Assembly (NCBI RefSeq): GCF_014649855.1
Contig: NZ_BMTV01000017.1
Span: 71,366 to 129,564 of the forward strand
Source: Streptomyces roseolus
GTDB lineage: Bacteria; Actinomycetota; Actinomycetes; Streptomycetales; Streptomycetaceae
Direction: 5' to 3'
DNA length: 58,199 bases
Shown: piece by piece, positions 25,290 to 33,400 of the stretch
Numbering within the stretch: position 1 is the stretch's first letter
Layout of the letters: every line of letters starts with the position of its first letter
Program-made: the position numbers and the translations under genes
Notes under the pieces: generated by a model
The model's input: the letters and a program-made list of their open reading frames with translations, nothing else
Told to the model about the DNA's origin: nothing
The model's database searches: none

Positions 25290-26215
25290 GCACCACCCTG
25301 ACCAAGGAGGCGCCGGGACCGGTCGAGGAACCGGTTCTGCGCAAGCCTCCGGCCCGCAAGCGGCTCGTCCCCTACTGGCTGCTGCTCCCCGGCATCCTCT
25401 GGCTGGTCGTCTTCTTCGCGCTGCCGCTGGTCTACCAGGCCTCCACCTCGGTGCAGACCGGCTCCCTCGAAGAGGGCTTCCAGGTCACCTGGCACTTCCG
25501 GACGTACGTCGACGCCTTCGCCGAGTACTGGCCGCAGCTGCTGCGCTCGCTGCTGTACGCGGGCACCGCGACCGTGCTCTGCCTGCTGCTGGGCTACCCG
25601 CTCGCGTACCTCATCGCCTTCAAGGCCGGCCGCTGGCGCAACCTGCTGCTCGTCCTGGTGATCGCGCCCTTCTTCACCAGCTTCCTCATCCGGACCCTGG
25701 CCTGGAAGACGATCCTCGCCGACGACAGCCTCGTCGTGGACGCGCTGGGCGCGCTACACGTCCTCGACGTGACCAGCTGGCTCGGCTTCACCGAGGGCGA
25801 GCGGGTCCTCGCCACCCCGATGGCGGTCGTCTGCGGCCTCACGTACAACTTCCTGCCGTTCATGATCCTGCCGCTCTACACCTCCCTGGAGCGGATCGAC
25901 GGCCGGCTGCACGAGGCCGCGCAGGACCTCTACGCCTCCCCGGCGACCACCTTCCGCAAGGTGACCTTCCCGCTGTCGATGCCCGGCGTCGTCTCCGGCA
26001 CCCTGCTCACCTTCATCCCGGCGAGCGGCGACTACGTCAACGCCGAACTCCTCGGCTCCACCGACACCAAGATGATCGGCAACGTCATCCAGTCGCAGTT
26101 CCTCCGCGTCCTCGACTACCCGACGGCCGCCGCCCTGTCCTTCATCCTCATGGCGATCGTGCTGTTCATGGTCACCGTCTACATCCGCAAGGCCGGAACG
26201 GAGGACCTCGTCTGA
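25286..26215 (+). CDS. potB: Polyamine ABC transporter permease PotB
   Basis: This 309-residue permease has six membrane segments and the EAA loop HEAAQDLYASPATTFRKVTFP that contacts the ATPase. The N-terminal LLPGILWLVVFFALPLVYQA helix is typical of PotB. GTG 25286 overlaps the potA stop, so the pair is translationally coupled. Its stop overlaps the potC ATG by one base (TGATG). Confidence 0.93.
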   Translation: MSTTLTKEAPGPVEEPVLRKPPARKRLVPYWLLLPGILWLVVFFALPLVYQASTSVQTGSLEEGFQVTWHFRTYVDAFAEYWPQLLRSLLYAGTATVLCLLLGYPLAYLIAFKAGRWRNLLLVLVIAPFFTSFLIRTLAWKTILADDSLVVDALGALHVLDVTSWLGFTEGERVLATPMAVVCGLTYNFLPFMILPLYTSLERIDGRLHEAAQDLYASPATTFRKVTFPLSMPGVVSGTLLTFIPASGDYVNAELLGSTDTKMIGNVIQSQFLRVLDYPTAAALSFILMAIVLFMVTVYIRKAGTEDLV

Positions 26216-27009
26216 TGACCTGGCTGCGCAAGAACCTCGTCGTCATCGCGGGCCTGCTGACGCTCGCGTACATGATCCTGCCGAACGTCGTGGTCATGGC
26301 GTTCTCGTTCAACAAGCCGAACGGGCGCTTCAACTACTCCTGGCAGCAGTTCTCCCTCGACGCCTGGAAGGACCCCTGCGGCGTCGCCGACCTGTGCGAG
26401 TCGCTCACGCTCTCGCTCCAGCTCGCCGCCTGGGCCACCGTCGGCGCCGTCGTCCTCGGCACCATGATCGCCTTCGCGCTCGTCCGCTACCGCTTCCGGG
26501 CGCGCGGCGCGATCAACTCGCTGATCTTCCTGCCGATGGCGATGCCCGAGGTCGTCATGGCCGCCTCGCTGCTCACCCTCTTCCTCAACATGGGGATCGA
26601 GCTGGGCTTCTGGACGGTCCTCATCGCCCACATCATGTTCTGTCTGTCGTTCGTCGTGACGGCGGTCAAGGCCCGGGTCATGTCCATGGACCCGCGCCTG
26701 GAGGAGGCCGCGCGCGACCTCTACGCGGGGCCCGCGCAGACCTTCCTGCGGGTCACCCTGCCGATCGCCGCGCCCGGCATCGCCGCCGGCGCGCTGCTCG
26801 CCTTCGCGCTCTCGTTCGACGACTTCATCATCACCAACTTCAACGCGGGCTCCACCGTGACCTTCCCCATGTTCGTCTGGGGCTCGGCACAGCGAGGAAC
26901 CCCCGTTCAGATCAACGTGATCGGCACCGCGATGTTCGTCCTCGCGGTACTGATCGTCGTGGCCGGGCAGATCATCACGAACCGGCGCAAGAAAACAGCA
27001 ACAGCCTGA
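26215..27009 (+). CDS. potC: Polyamine ABC transporter permease PotC
   Basis: This 264-residue permease has six membrane segments and the EAA loop EEAARDLYAGPAQTFLRVTLP. The VVMAFSFNKPNG segment and SFDDFIITNFNAG near the C-terminus match PotC. It completes the PotABCD importer with the preceding genes. The oxidase gene follows after 37 bp. Confidence 0.93.
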   Translation: MTWLRKNLVVIAGLLTLAYMILPNVVVMAFSFNKPNGRFNYSWQQFSLDAWKDPCGVADLCESLTLSLQLAAWATVGAVVLGTMIAFALVRYRFRARGAINSLIFLPMAMPEVVMAASLLTLFLNMGIELGFWTVLIAHIMFCLSFVVTAVKARVMSMDPRLEEAARDLYAGPAQTFLRVTLPIAAPGIAAGALLAFALSFDDFIITNFNAGSTVTFPMFVWGSAQRGTPVQINVIGTAMFVLAVLIVVAGQIITNRRKKTATA

Positions 27010-27046
27010 GCGAAGGCCGTCTCAGGCACCGAAGGAGTTGGAAACC

Positions 27047-28465
27047 ATGGCCCCAGTCGCCATGCGTCTCGCTGCACAATCTCTCTCCGACGCCCAGCCC
27101 GTCCCCTTCTGGCTGGAAGACCCCGGCAAGCCCGGCGCCCTGCCCGCCCTCACCGGCACCGAGAAGTGCGATCTCCTCGTCGTCGGCGGCGGATACAGCG
27201 GACTGTGGACCGCGCTCCTCGCCAAGGAGCGCGATCCCTCCCAGGACGTCGTGCTGATCGAAGGCCGCGAGGTGGGCTGGGCCGCCTCGGGCCGCAACGG
27301 CGGCTTCTGCGCCGCCTCCCTCACCCACGGCTTCGGCAACGGCCTGGCCCGCTGGCCGGGCGAGCTGCCGAAGCTGGAGCGGCTCGGCGCGGCCAACCTC
27401 GACGCCATCGAGGAGGCCGTCACCCGTTACGCGCTGGACTGCGAGTTCGAGCGCACCGGCGAGATCGACGTGGCCACCGAGGCGTACCAGGTGGAGGAGC
27501 TCCACGAGTGGTACGAGGAGGCCGAACGGCTCGGCCTCGCCGACGGCCTCACCCTCCTCGACCAGGACGCCGTCCGGGCCGAGGTGAACTCGCCGACCTT
27601 CCGCGGCGGCCTGTGGGACCGCGACGGCGTCGCCATGCTCCACCCGGCGAAGCTCGCCTGGGGCCTCAAGCGGGCCTGCCTCGACCTCGGCGTGCGGATC
27701 TTCGAGAACACCCCGGGCCTCGACCTGGTGGCGGCCGGCGCCGGCATGGCCGTCCGCACCCCGTACGGCCGGGTCGCCGCCCGCCGGGTCGCCCTCGGCA
27801 CCAACGTCTTCCCGTCGCTGGTCAAGCGGCTGCGCCACTACACCGTCCCGGTGTACGACTACGCGCTGGTCACCGAGCCGCTGAGCGAGGAGCAGCTCGC
27901 CGCCGTCGGCTGGAAGGGCCGGCAGGGCCTCGGCGACTCCGCCAACCAGTTCCACTACTTCCGGATCACGGCCGACAACCGGATCCTGTGGGGCGGTTAC
28001 GACGCCGTCTACCGCTTCGGCGGCAAGGTGCAGGCGGAGATGGACCACCGCCCGGAGACGTACCTCAAGCTGGCCGAGCACTTCTTCACCTGCTTCCCGC
28101 AGCTGGAGGGCCTCCGCTTCAGCCACGCCTGGGGCGGCGCGATCGACACCTGCTCGCGCTTCTCGGCCTTCTTCGGCACCGCCCACCAGGGGAAGGTGGC
28201 GTACGCGGCGGGTTACACCGGCCTCGGCGTCGGCGCCACCCGCTTCGGCGCCGAGGTGATGCTGGACCTGCTCTCCGGGCAGCGCACCGAGCGCACCTCG
28301 CTGGACATGGTCCGCTCCAAGCCGCTGCCGTTCCCGCCGGAGCCGATCGCCTGGGCCGGCATCGGAATCACCAAGTGGTCGCTGGCCCGCGCGGACGCCA
28401 ACGGCGGCCGGCGGAACCTCTGGCTGAAGGCGATGGACAAGCTGGGCCTCGGCTTCGACAGCTGA
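27047..28465 (+). CDS. FAD-dependent oxidoreductase, gamma-glutamylputrescine oxidase-like
   Basis: This 472-residue DAO-family flavoprotein has the FAD-binding motif LLVVGGGYSGLWTA with the downstream acidic VVLIEGREVGWAASGRNGG, and C-terminal GYTGLGVGATRFGAE. It resembles PuuB-type enzymes that oxidise gamma-glutamylputrescine to the aldehyde, ammonia and hydrogen peroxide. Its place behind potDABC and downstream of the aldehyde dehydrogenase supports that role. No glutamylpolyamine synthetase is in the window. ATG 27047 is chosen because AAGGAG lies 9 nt before it. Confidence 0.88.
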   Translation: MAPVAMRLAAQSLSDAQPVPFWLEDPGKPGALPALTGTEKCDLLVVGGGYSGLWTALLAKERDPSQDVVLIEGREVGWAASGRNGGFCAASLTHGFGNGLARWPGELPKLERLGAANLDAIEEAVTRYALDCEFERTGEIDVATEAYQVEELHEWYEEAERLGLADGLTLLDQDAVRAEVNSPTFRGGLWDRDGVAMLHPAKLAWGLKRACLDLGVRIFENTPGLDLVAAGAGMAVRTPYGRVAARRVALGTNVFPSLVKRLRHYTVPVYDYALVTEPLSEEQLAAVGWKGRQGLGDSANQFHYFRITADNRILWGGYDAVYRFGGKVQAEMDHRPETYLKLAEHFFTCFPQLEGLRFSHAWGGAIDTCSRFSAFFGTAHQGKVAYAAGYTGLGVGATRFGAEVMLDLLSGQRTERTSLDMVRSKPLPFPPEPIAWAGIGITKWSLARADANGGRRNLWLKAMDKLGLGFDS

Positions 28466-28466
28466 C

Positions 28467-28512
28467 CCCCCTCCCCGTGAGGTGTGATGCAGGTCACACC
28501 TCACGGGAGGGG
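28467..28512 (+). terminator. Strong hairpin closing the polyamine operon
   Basis: A stem of about 19 bp with one bulged C (28467-28487 with 28494-28512) and a 6-nt loop starts immediately after the oxidase stop. It is the longest stem in the window and cleanly ends the six-gene operon. Confidence 0.85.
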
Positions 28513-28597
28513 AAACCCGCGTAAGAGCCGGGACCCCCCGCGCTCTCTCCGAGTGGACGCGCACCTCCGCGCGTCCCCACGGAGAGGAGTTCGCACG

Positions 28598-29080
28598 ATG
28601 ACATCTACGGGGGCCCCCGGCGTCAAGGCCGCGGTGGAGTGGCTGGCCGCGGTCGCACCGGATCCCGAAGCCTGCCGGTGGGAGTGGGAGCGCAACCCGC
28701 ACGGGATCGCCCTGCTGCCCGCCGGCCGGCGCTGGGACGTCCTGATCCTGCCGGGCGCGCTCGGCCGTGCCACCCTCTCCGTCCTGACCAGGCTCGTCGA
28801 CCGCCCCGGACCCGTCCTCGCGGACTTCGGCGACGCCCGGATCGGCTTCTTCGTCCCGCCCGGCACCACCGCCCGCTGGCTCGGCACCGGGGTGCGCGGC
28901 GCCGGCCCCGGCACCTGGATCGTCGTCCCGTACCCGGGGCGCCTCACCGGCGCCGCGCGCTGGCTGGTCGCGCCCGACGGGCTCGGCACCCTCACCGACG
29001 CCCCGCTGCTCGAACTGGCCATGCACGAGGCGGCGGGCGCGCTCGCGCAGGAGGAGCCGCGCGGGGGCGGCGCCTCCTGA
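28598..29080 (+). CDS. Hypothetical protein
   Basis: This 160-residue soluble protein has no signal peptide or membrane segment. The motif RWDVLILPGALGRATLSVLTRL, then GPVLADFGDARIGFFVPPGTTARW, resembles the N-terminal part of streptomycete proteins annotated as bifunctional DNA primase/polymerase-like, but I do not see catalytic acidic residues in the right pattern and do not claim the function. ATG 28598 has GGAGAGGAG upstream. It stands alone between the polyamine operon terminator and the chitinase promoter. Confidence 0.65.
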   Translation: MTSTGAPGVKAAVEWLAAVAPDPEACRWEWERNPHGIALLPAGRRWDVLILPGALGRATLSVLTRLVDRPGPVLADFGDARIGFFVPPGTTARWLGTGVRGAGPGTWIVVPYPGRLTGAARWLVAPDGLGTLTDAPLLELAMHEAAGALAQEEPRGGGAS

Positions 29081-29131
29081 CCCCATCCCCGTGCGCGCCC
29101 CCGTTCCCACGCCCTCCCCCGTGCAGAGGTC

Positions 29132-29160
29132 TTGACCACTCGATTGGTCTGGACCATGCT
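29132..29160 (+). promoter_or_regulatory. Chitinase promoter with DasR-type operator (dre)
   Basis: TTGACC (29132-29137) and CATGCT (29155-29160) are 17 nt apart. The spacer holds TGGTCTGGACCA (29145-29156), which differs from the dre core TGGTCTAGACCA by one base. DasR, the GntR-type N-acetylglucosamine regulator, would block RNA polymerase here until amino sugars accumulate. Confidence 0.75.
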
Positions 29161-29201
29161 GTGGCGCGCTCCACTCCGATCCCCCACCCCCGGAGGCAGT
29201 C

Positions 29202-31010
29202 GTGGACCGCACCAGACCCCTCACCCTGCTCCTGGCGGGCGCGCTCGCCATGGGCGGGCTCGCCGCCCTCTCCCCGGCCGCCCGGGCCGCCGATTCCGAA
29301 CTCGCCCGCAACGGCGGCTTCGAGGCCGGCCTGGACGGCTGGAGCTGCACGGCCGGCAGCGGCGCCGTCGTCTCCTCACCCGTGCACGGCGGGACGAAGG
29401 CCCTCCAGGCCACCCCCGCCGGCAGCGACAACGCCAAGTGCGCGCAGACCATCACGGTGAAGCCCAACTCGGCCTACACTCTCAGCGGCTGGGTCCGCGG
29501 CAGCTACGTGTACCTCGGCGTCACCGGCACCGGCACCGGCACCACCGACGGTCACGCCTGGACCCAGTCGGCCCCGGACTGGCAGAAGCTCAGCAAGACC
29601 TTCACCACCGGTGCCACCACCACCTCGGTCACCGTCTACACCCACGGCTGGTACGGCACCCCCGCCTACCAGGCCGACGACCTCTCCCTGTACGGCCCCG
29701 GCGGCGCCCCGGTGGAGACACCCGCCACCCCCACGGGCCTCACCGCCGGCAGCCCGACGTCCACCTCGGTGCCGCTCAGCTGGCCCGCCGTCGCGGGAGC
29801 CACCTCGTACCGGATCTACCGCGGCGGCGCCGCCGTCGGCACGGCCACCGGCACCTCCTACACCGCCACCGGCCTCACCCCGAGCACCGCGTACAGCTTC
29901 CAGGTCTCCGCCGTGAACAGCGCCGGCGAGTCCGCCCGGTCCGCGGCCGTCACCGCCACCACGACCTCCGGCGGCGGCGGCGGAGGCGGCGAACTGCCCG
30001 CCCGCGCCCTCGTCGGCTACCTCCACGCCAGCTTCGCCAACGGCTCCGGCTACACCCGCATGGCCGACGTGCCCGACTCCTGGGACGTCATCAACCTCGC
30101 CTTCGGCGAACCGACCTCGGTCACCTCCGGCGACATCCGCTTCAACCTCTGCCCGGCGACGGAGTGCCCCACCGTGGAGTCCCCCGCGGACTTCAAGGCG
30201 GCGATCAAGGCCAAGCAGGCCGCCGGCAAGAAGGTCCTCATCTCCATCGGCGGCCAGAACGGCCAGGTCCAGCTCGCCACCACCGCCGCCCGCGACGCCT
30301 TCGTCTCCTCCGTCTCGAAGATCATCGACGAGTACGGACTCGACGGCCTCGACATCGACTTCGAGGGCCACTCGCTCTCGCTCCAGAACGGCGACACCGA
30401 CTTCCGCAACCCGACGTCGCCGGTGATCGTCAACCTGATCCAGGCGGTCAAGACCCTCAAGGCCAAGTACGGCGCGAAGTTCGTCCTCACCATGGCCCCG
30501 GAGACCTTCTTCGTCCAGCTCGGCCACCAGTTCTACGGCTCCGGCCCCTGGGGCGGCCAGGACCCGCGCGCCGGCGCCTACCTCCCGGTCATCCACGCCC
30601 TGCGCGACGACCTCACCCTGCTGCACGTCCAGGACTACAACTCGGGCCCCATCATGGGCCTGGACAACCAGTACCACTCCATGGGCGGCGCCGACTTCCA
30701 CATCGCCATGACCGACATGCTGCTCGCCGGCTTCCCGGTCGCCGGCAACAGCGAGCGCTTCTTCCCGGGGCTCCGCCCCGAGCAGGTCGCCATCGGCCTC
30801 CCGGCCTCCACCCAGGCGGGCAACGGCCACACCAGCCCCGCCGAGGTGAACAAGGCCCTGGACTGCCTCACGAAGAAGCAGAACTGCGGCACCTACCAGA
30901 CCCACGGCACCTGGTCGTCGCTGCGCGGCCTGATGACCTGGTCGATCAACTGGGACCGCTTCAACCAGTGGGAGTTCAGCCGGAACTTCGACGCGTACAA
31001 GTGGAGCTGA
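29202..31010 (+). CDS. Secreted GH18 chitinase with CBM and FN3 domains
   Basis: This 602-residue extracellular enzyme has a signal peptide to about residue 29 (ARA), a carbohydrate-binding beta-sandwich at about 33-165 (NGGFEAGLDGW), a fibronectin type III domain at about 170-258, a poly-Gly linker, and a GH18 TIM barrel from about 267 to the end. The catalytic DxxDxDxE motif is DGLDIDFE near residues 380-387, with E as the acid/base. It cleaves chitin outside the cell. GTG 29202 follows GGAGG. A DasR operator in its promoter fits chitin-induced control. Its 3' end overlaps the convergent PAP2 gene by 35 bp. Confidence 0.93.
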   Translation: MDRTRPLTLLLAGALAMGGLAALSPAARAADSELARNGGFEAGLDGWSCTAGSGAVVSSPVHGGTKALQATPAGSDNAKCAQTITVKPNSAYTLSGWVRGSYVYLGVTGTGTGTTDGHAWTQSAPDWQKLSKTFTTGATTTSVTVYTHGWYGTPAYQADDLSLYGPGGAPVETPATPTGLTAGSPTSTSVPLSWPAVAGATSYRIYRGGAAVGTATGTSYTATGLTPSTAYSFQVSAVNSAGESARSAAVTATTTSGGGGGGGELPARALVGYLHASFANGSGYTRMADVPDSWDVINLAFGEPTSVTSGDIRFNLCPATECPTVESPADFKAAIKAKQAAGKKVLISIGGQNGQVQLATTAARDAFVSSVSKIIDEYGLDGLDIDFEGHSLSLQNGDTDFRNPTSPVIVNLIQAVKTLKAKYGAKFVLTMAPETFFVQLGHQFYGSGPWGGQDPRAGAYLPVIHALRDDLTLLHVQDYNSGPIMGLDNQYHSMGGADFHIAMTDMLLAGFPVAGNSERFFPGLRPEQVAIGLPASTQAGNGHTSPAEVNKALDCLTKKQNCGTYQTHGTWSSLRGLMTWSINWDRFNQWEFSRNFDAYKWS

Positions 31011-31710
31011 TCCCGAGGATCAGGAAACCGAGGCAGCCACTGGCCACCACGTCCAGCGGCCAGTGGAAGCCCCGCAGGACAAGGCCCGCCCCCGTCACCG
31101 CCGTCAGCGCGGCGGCGACGGGGACGAGCCGTCGCGAGACCAGCCAGGCGGCGCCGACGTACGCCACCATGGCCGTCGCCGTGTGACCGGACGGGTAGTA
31201 GCCGTGGGCCCAGGGTTCGAGGGGTCCGGGCCGGGCCGTCCACTCCTTCAGCGGTACGACCAGGAGCGGCACGGCGGCCATGGCGAGACCGGCGAAGAGG
31301 GCCTGCCGCCGGCGGCCGCGGAAGAAGGCGTACGCCATCGCGGAGGCGAGCACGGGCAGGGCGACCGTCAGATTGCCGAGGTCGGAGGCGAGTTCGCTCA
31401 GCCACCGGGGGACGGTGTCCACGAGGGAACGGGACACCCGCTCGTCGAGCCTGGCCAAGGGGCCGTGGACGAGCACCTGCCAGGTCACGACGGCGAGGGC
31501 GACGAGCGCCGAGAAGAGAGCCGGCCGCCCTGGAACAGGGGGGGTGGTTCCGGGGCGGCCGGGAGGACCGGGCTGCCGCGCGCCCCGGGGGGTGTGGGGC
31601 GGGCGGCCGTCCGATCGGTGAGGAGTCCCGGAGCACGAGGCTCCGGTGGCGTGCGCTTCGGCACGGTCCGGGCGGGGCTGGGGATGCTCCGCCCCGGGGG
31701 TTTCTCTCAT
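30976..31710 (-). CDS. PAP2-family membrane phosphatase
   Basis: This protein of about 244 residues has a Pro/Gly-rich N-terminal tail, about five membrane segments, and the three phosphatase motifs: KEWTARP (KxxxxxxRP-like), YYPSGHTAT (PSGH) and RGFHWPLDV (SRxxxxxHxxxD, with the first serine replaced). Such enzymes dephosphorylate lipid phosphates such as phosphatidate or undecaprenyl pyrophosphate. ATG 31710 has no ribosome site but lies 9 nt past a -10-like TACGGT (31720-31725 on the minus strand), so the transcript may be nearly leaderless. It overlaps the chitinase gene tail to tail. Confidence 0.82.
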   Translation of the reverse strand: MRETPGAEHPQPRPDRAEAHATGASCSGTPHRSDGRPPHTPRGARQPGPPGRPGTTPPVPGRPALFSALVALAVVTWQVLVHGPLARLDERVSRSLVDTVPRWLSELASDLGNLTVALPVLASAMAYAFFRGRRRQALFAGLAMAAVPLLVVPLKEWTARPGPLEPWAHGYYPSGHTATAMVAYVGAAWLVSRRLVPVAAALTAVTGAGLVLRGFHWPLDVVASGCLGFLILGISSTCTRRSSG

Positions 31711-31736
31711 CTGGGGACGACCGTACGGCACGCGAC

Positions 31737-31778
31737 GGGGGGCCGACAGCGGGAAACGCGTCCCGCCATCGGCCCCCC
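31737..31778 (-). terminator. Two-part hairpin terminator after gabT
   Basis: Outer 10-bp arms (31737-31746 with 31769-31778) and inner 6-bp arms (31749-31754 with 31761-31766) form one long stem with small symmetrical internal loops and a 6-nt cap. It starts 33 bp beyond the gabT stop and isolates the PAP2 gene. Confidence 0.8.
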
Positions 31779-31811
31779 ACAGAGTCTTCACTCTTTGCGC
31801 CGAAGCGTCCG

Positions 31812-33146
31812 TCAGAGGGCGGCGAGCGCCGCCTCGATGACGTCCAGACCCTCGTTGAGCAGGTCCTCGCCGATGACCAGCGGCGGCAGGAAGCGCAGCA
31901 CGTTGCCGTAGGTGCCGCAGGTGAGGACGAGGACGCCCTCGTTGTGGCAGTACTTGGCGAGCGCGGCGGCGGCCTCGGCGGCCGGCTCCTTCGTCTCCGG
32001 GTCCTTGACGAGCTCGATGGCGATCATGGCGCCGCGGCCGCGGATGTCGCCGATGACCGGGAACTTCTCCTGCATCGCGGTGAGGCGGGCCTTCATGACC
32101 TCCTCGATGCGCTTGGCCTTCCCGTTGAGGTCCAGCTCCTTCATCGTCTCGATGGCGCCGAGCGCACCGGCGCAGGCCACCGGGTTGCCGCCGTAGGTGC
32201 CGCCGAGGCCGCCGCCGTGGACGGAGTCCATGATCTCGGCGCGGCCGGTGACGGCGGCGAGCGGCAGACCGCCCGCGATGCCCTTGGCGGTGGTGATGAG
32301 GTCCGGGACGATGCCCTCGTCCTCGCAGGCGAACCACTGGCCGGTGCGGCAGAAGCCGGCCTGGATCTCGTCGGCGACGAAGACGATGCCGTTGTCGTTG
32401 GCGAACTTCACGATCGCCGGCAGGAAGCCCTTGGCCGGCTCGATGAAGCCGCCCTCGCCGAGGACCGGCTCGATGACGATCGCGGCGACGTTGTCGGCGC
32501 CGATCTGCTTGACGATGTTGTCGATCGCCTGGGCGGCGGCCTCCGGACCGGCGTTCTCGGCACCCGTGGGCCAGCGGTAGCCGTAGGCCACCGGCACGCG
32601 GTACACCTCGGGCGCGAACGGACCGAAGCCCTGCTTGTACGGCATGTTCTTCGCCGTCATGCCCATGGTGAGGTTCGTACGGCCGTGGTAGCCGTGGTCG
32701 AAGACGACGACGGCCTGGCGCTTGGTGTACGAACGGGCGATCTTGACGGCGTTCTCGACGGCCTCGGCGCCCGAGTTGAACAGCGCGGACTTCTTGGCGT
32801 GGTCGCCCGGGGTCAGCTCGGCCAGCGCCTCGCAGACCTCGACGTAGCCCTCGTACGGCGTCACCATGAAACAGGTGTGGGTGAAGTCCTGCAGCTGCGC
32901 GGTGGCGCGGCGCACGACGGCCTCGGCGGAGGCGCCCACGGACGTCACGGCGATGCCGGACCCGAAGTCGATCAGCAGGTTGCCGTCGACGTCCTCGATG
33001 ATCCCGCCGCCCGCGCGCTTGGTGAACACGGGCAGCGTGGAGCCCACGCCCCCGGCGACGGTGTCCAGCCGGCGAGCCTGAAGCTCCTGCGACTTCGGAC
33101 CGGGAATGGCGGTGACGACGCGCCGCTCCTGCGGGACAGCGTTCAT
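31812..33146 (-). CDS. gabT: 4-aminobutyrate-2-oxoglutarate aminotransferase
   Basis: This 444-residue class III aminotransferase has SGAEAVENAVKIARSYT, FDHGYHGRTNLTMGMTAK, VADEIQAGFCRTG and the PLP lysine in ITTAKGIAGG. It is a close match to GabT enzymes that convert GABA and 2-oxoglutarate to succinic semialdehyde and glutamate. ATG 33146 has CCAGGAGCC upstream. It closes the route from the polyamine operon. A PucR regulator gene and a GabD-like gene are nearby. The 254-bp gap upstream is described under the next gene. Confidence 0.93.
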   Translation of the reverse strand: MNAVPQERRVVTAIPGPKSQELQARRLDTVAGGVGSTLPVFTKRAGGGIIEDVDGNLLIDFGSGIAVTSVGASAEAVVRRATAQLQDFTHTCFMVTPYEGYVEVCEALAELTPGDHAKKSALFNSGAEAVENAVKIARSYTKRQAVVVFDHGYHGRTNLTMGMTAKNMPYKQGFGPFAPEVYRVPVAYGYRWPTGAENAGPEAAAQAIDNIVKQIGADNVAAIVIEPVLGEGGFIEPAKGFLPAIVKFANDNGIVFVADEIQAGFCRTGQWFACEDEGIVPDLITTAKGIAGGLPLAAVTGRAEIMDSVHGGGLGGTYGGNPVACAGALGAIETMKELDLNGKAKRIEEVMKARLTAMQEKFPVIGDIRGRGAMIAIELVKDPETKEPAAEAAAALAKYCHNEGVLVLTCGTYGNVLRFLPPLVIGEDLLNEGLDVIEAALAAL

Positions 33147-33194
33147 GCGGGGCTCCTGGGGTGTTCTGGACGCTCTTGCGGGTTTCCTCCGCAG

Positions 33195-33257
33195 GCTAGG
33201 CGCGGGGGAGGGCTCCAGGCATGCGCCGATCGGGAGTGTTGGAGGCGTGTCGTTGGA
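33195..33257. promoter_or_regulatory. Candidate control region between gabT and the ATPase-like gene
   Basis: The 254-bp divergent gap contains a minus-strand TAGCCT (33195-33200), a possible gabT -10, and two direct copies of GTTGGA (33238-33243 and 33252-33257) 14 nt apart, upstream of it. On the plus strand TAGATT (33347-33352) could be a -10 for the next gene. These are weak signals; a PucR site would be expected here. Confidence 0.3.
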
Positions 33258-33400
33258 CGGGATGGACAGGCCGTCCTGATGGCCGTCTTTCGACGCCCCG
33301 GTGCCGGAGCCGCCCCCGAAACCCTCCCGGGAAGCCCCTGGCCCACTAGATTGACGCTGGCACAGACGCGGCGACCTGGCTGGTCAGGGGGCAGGGGTTC

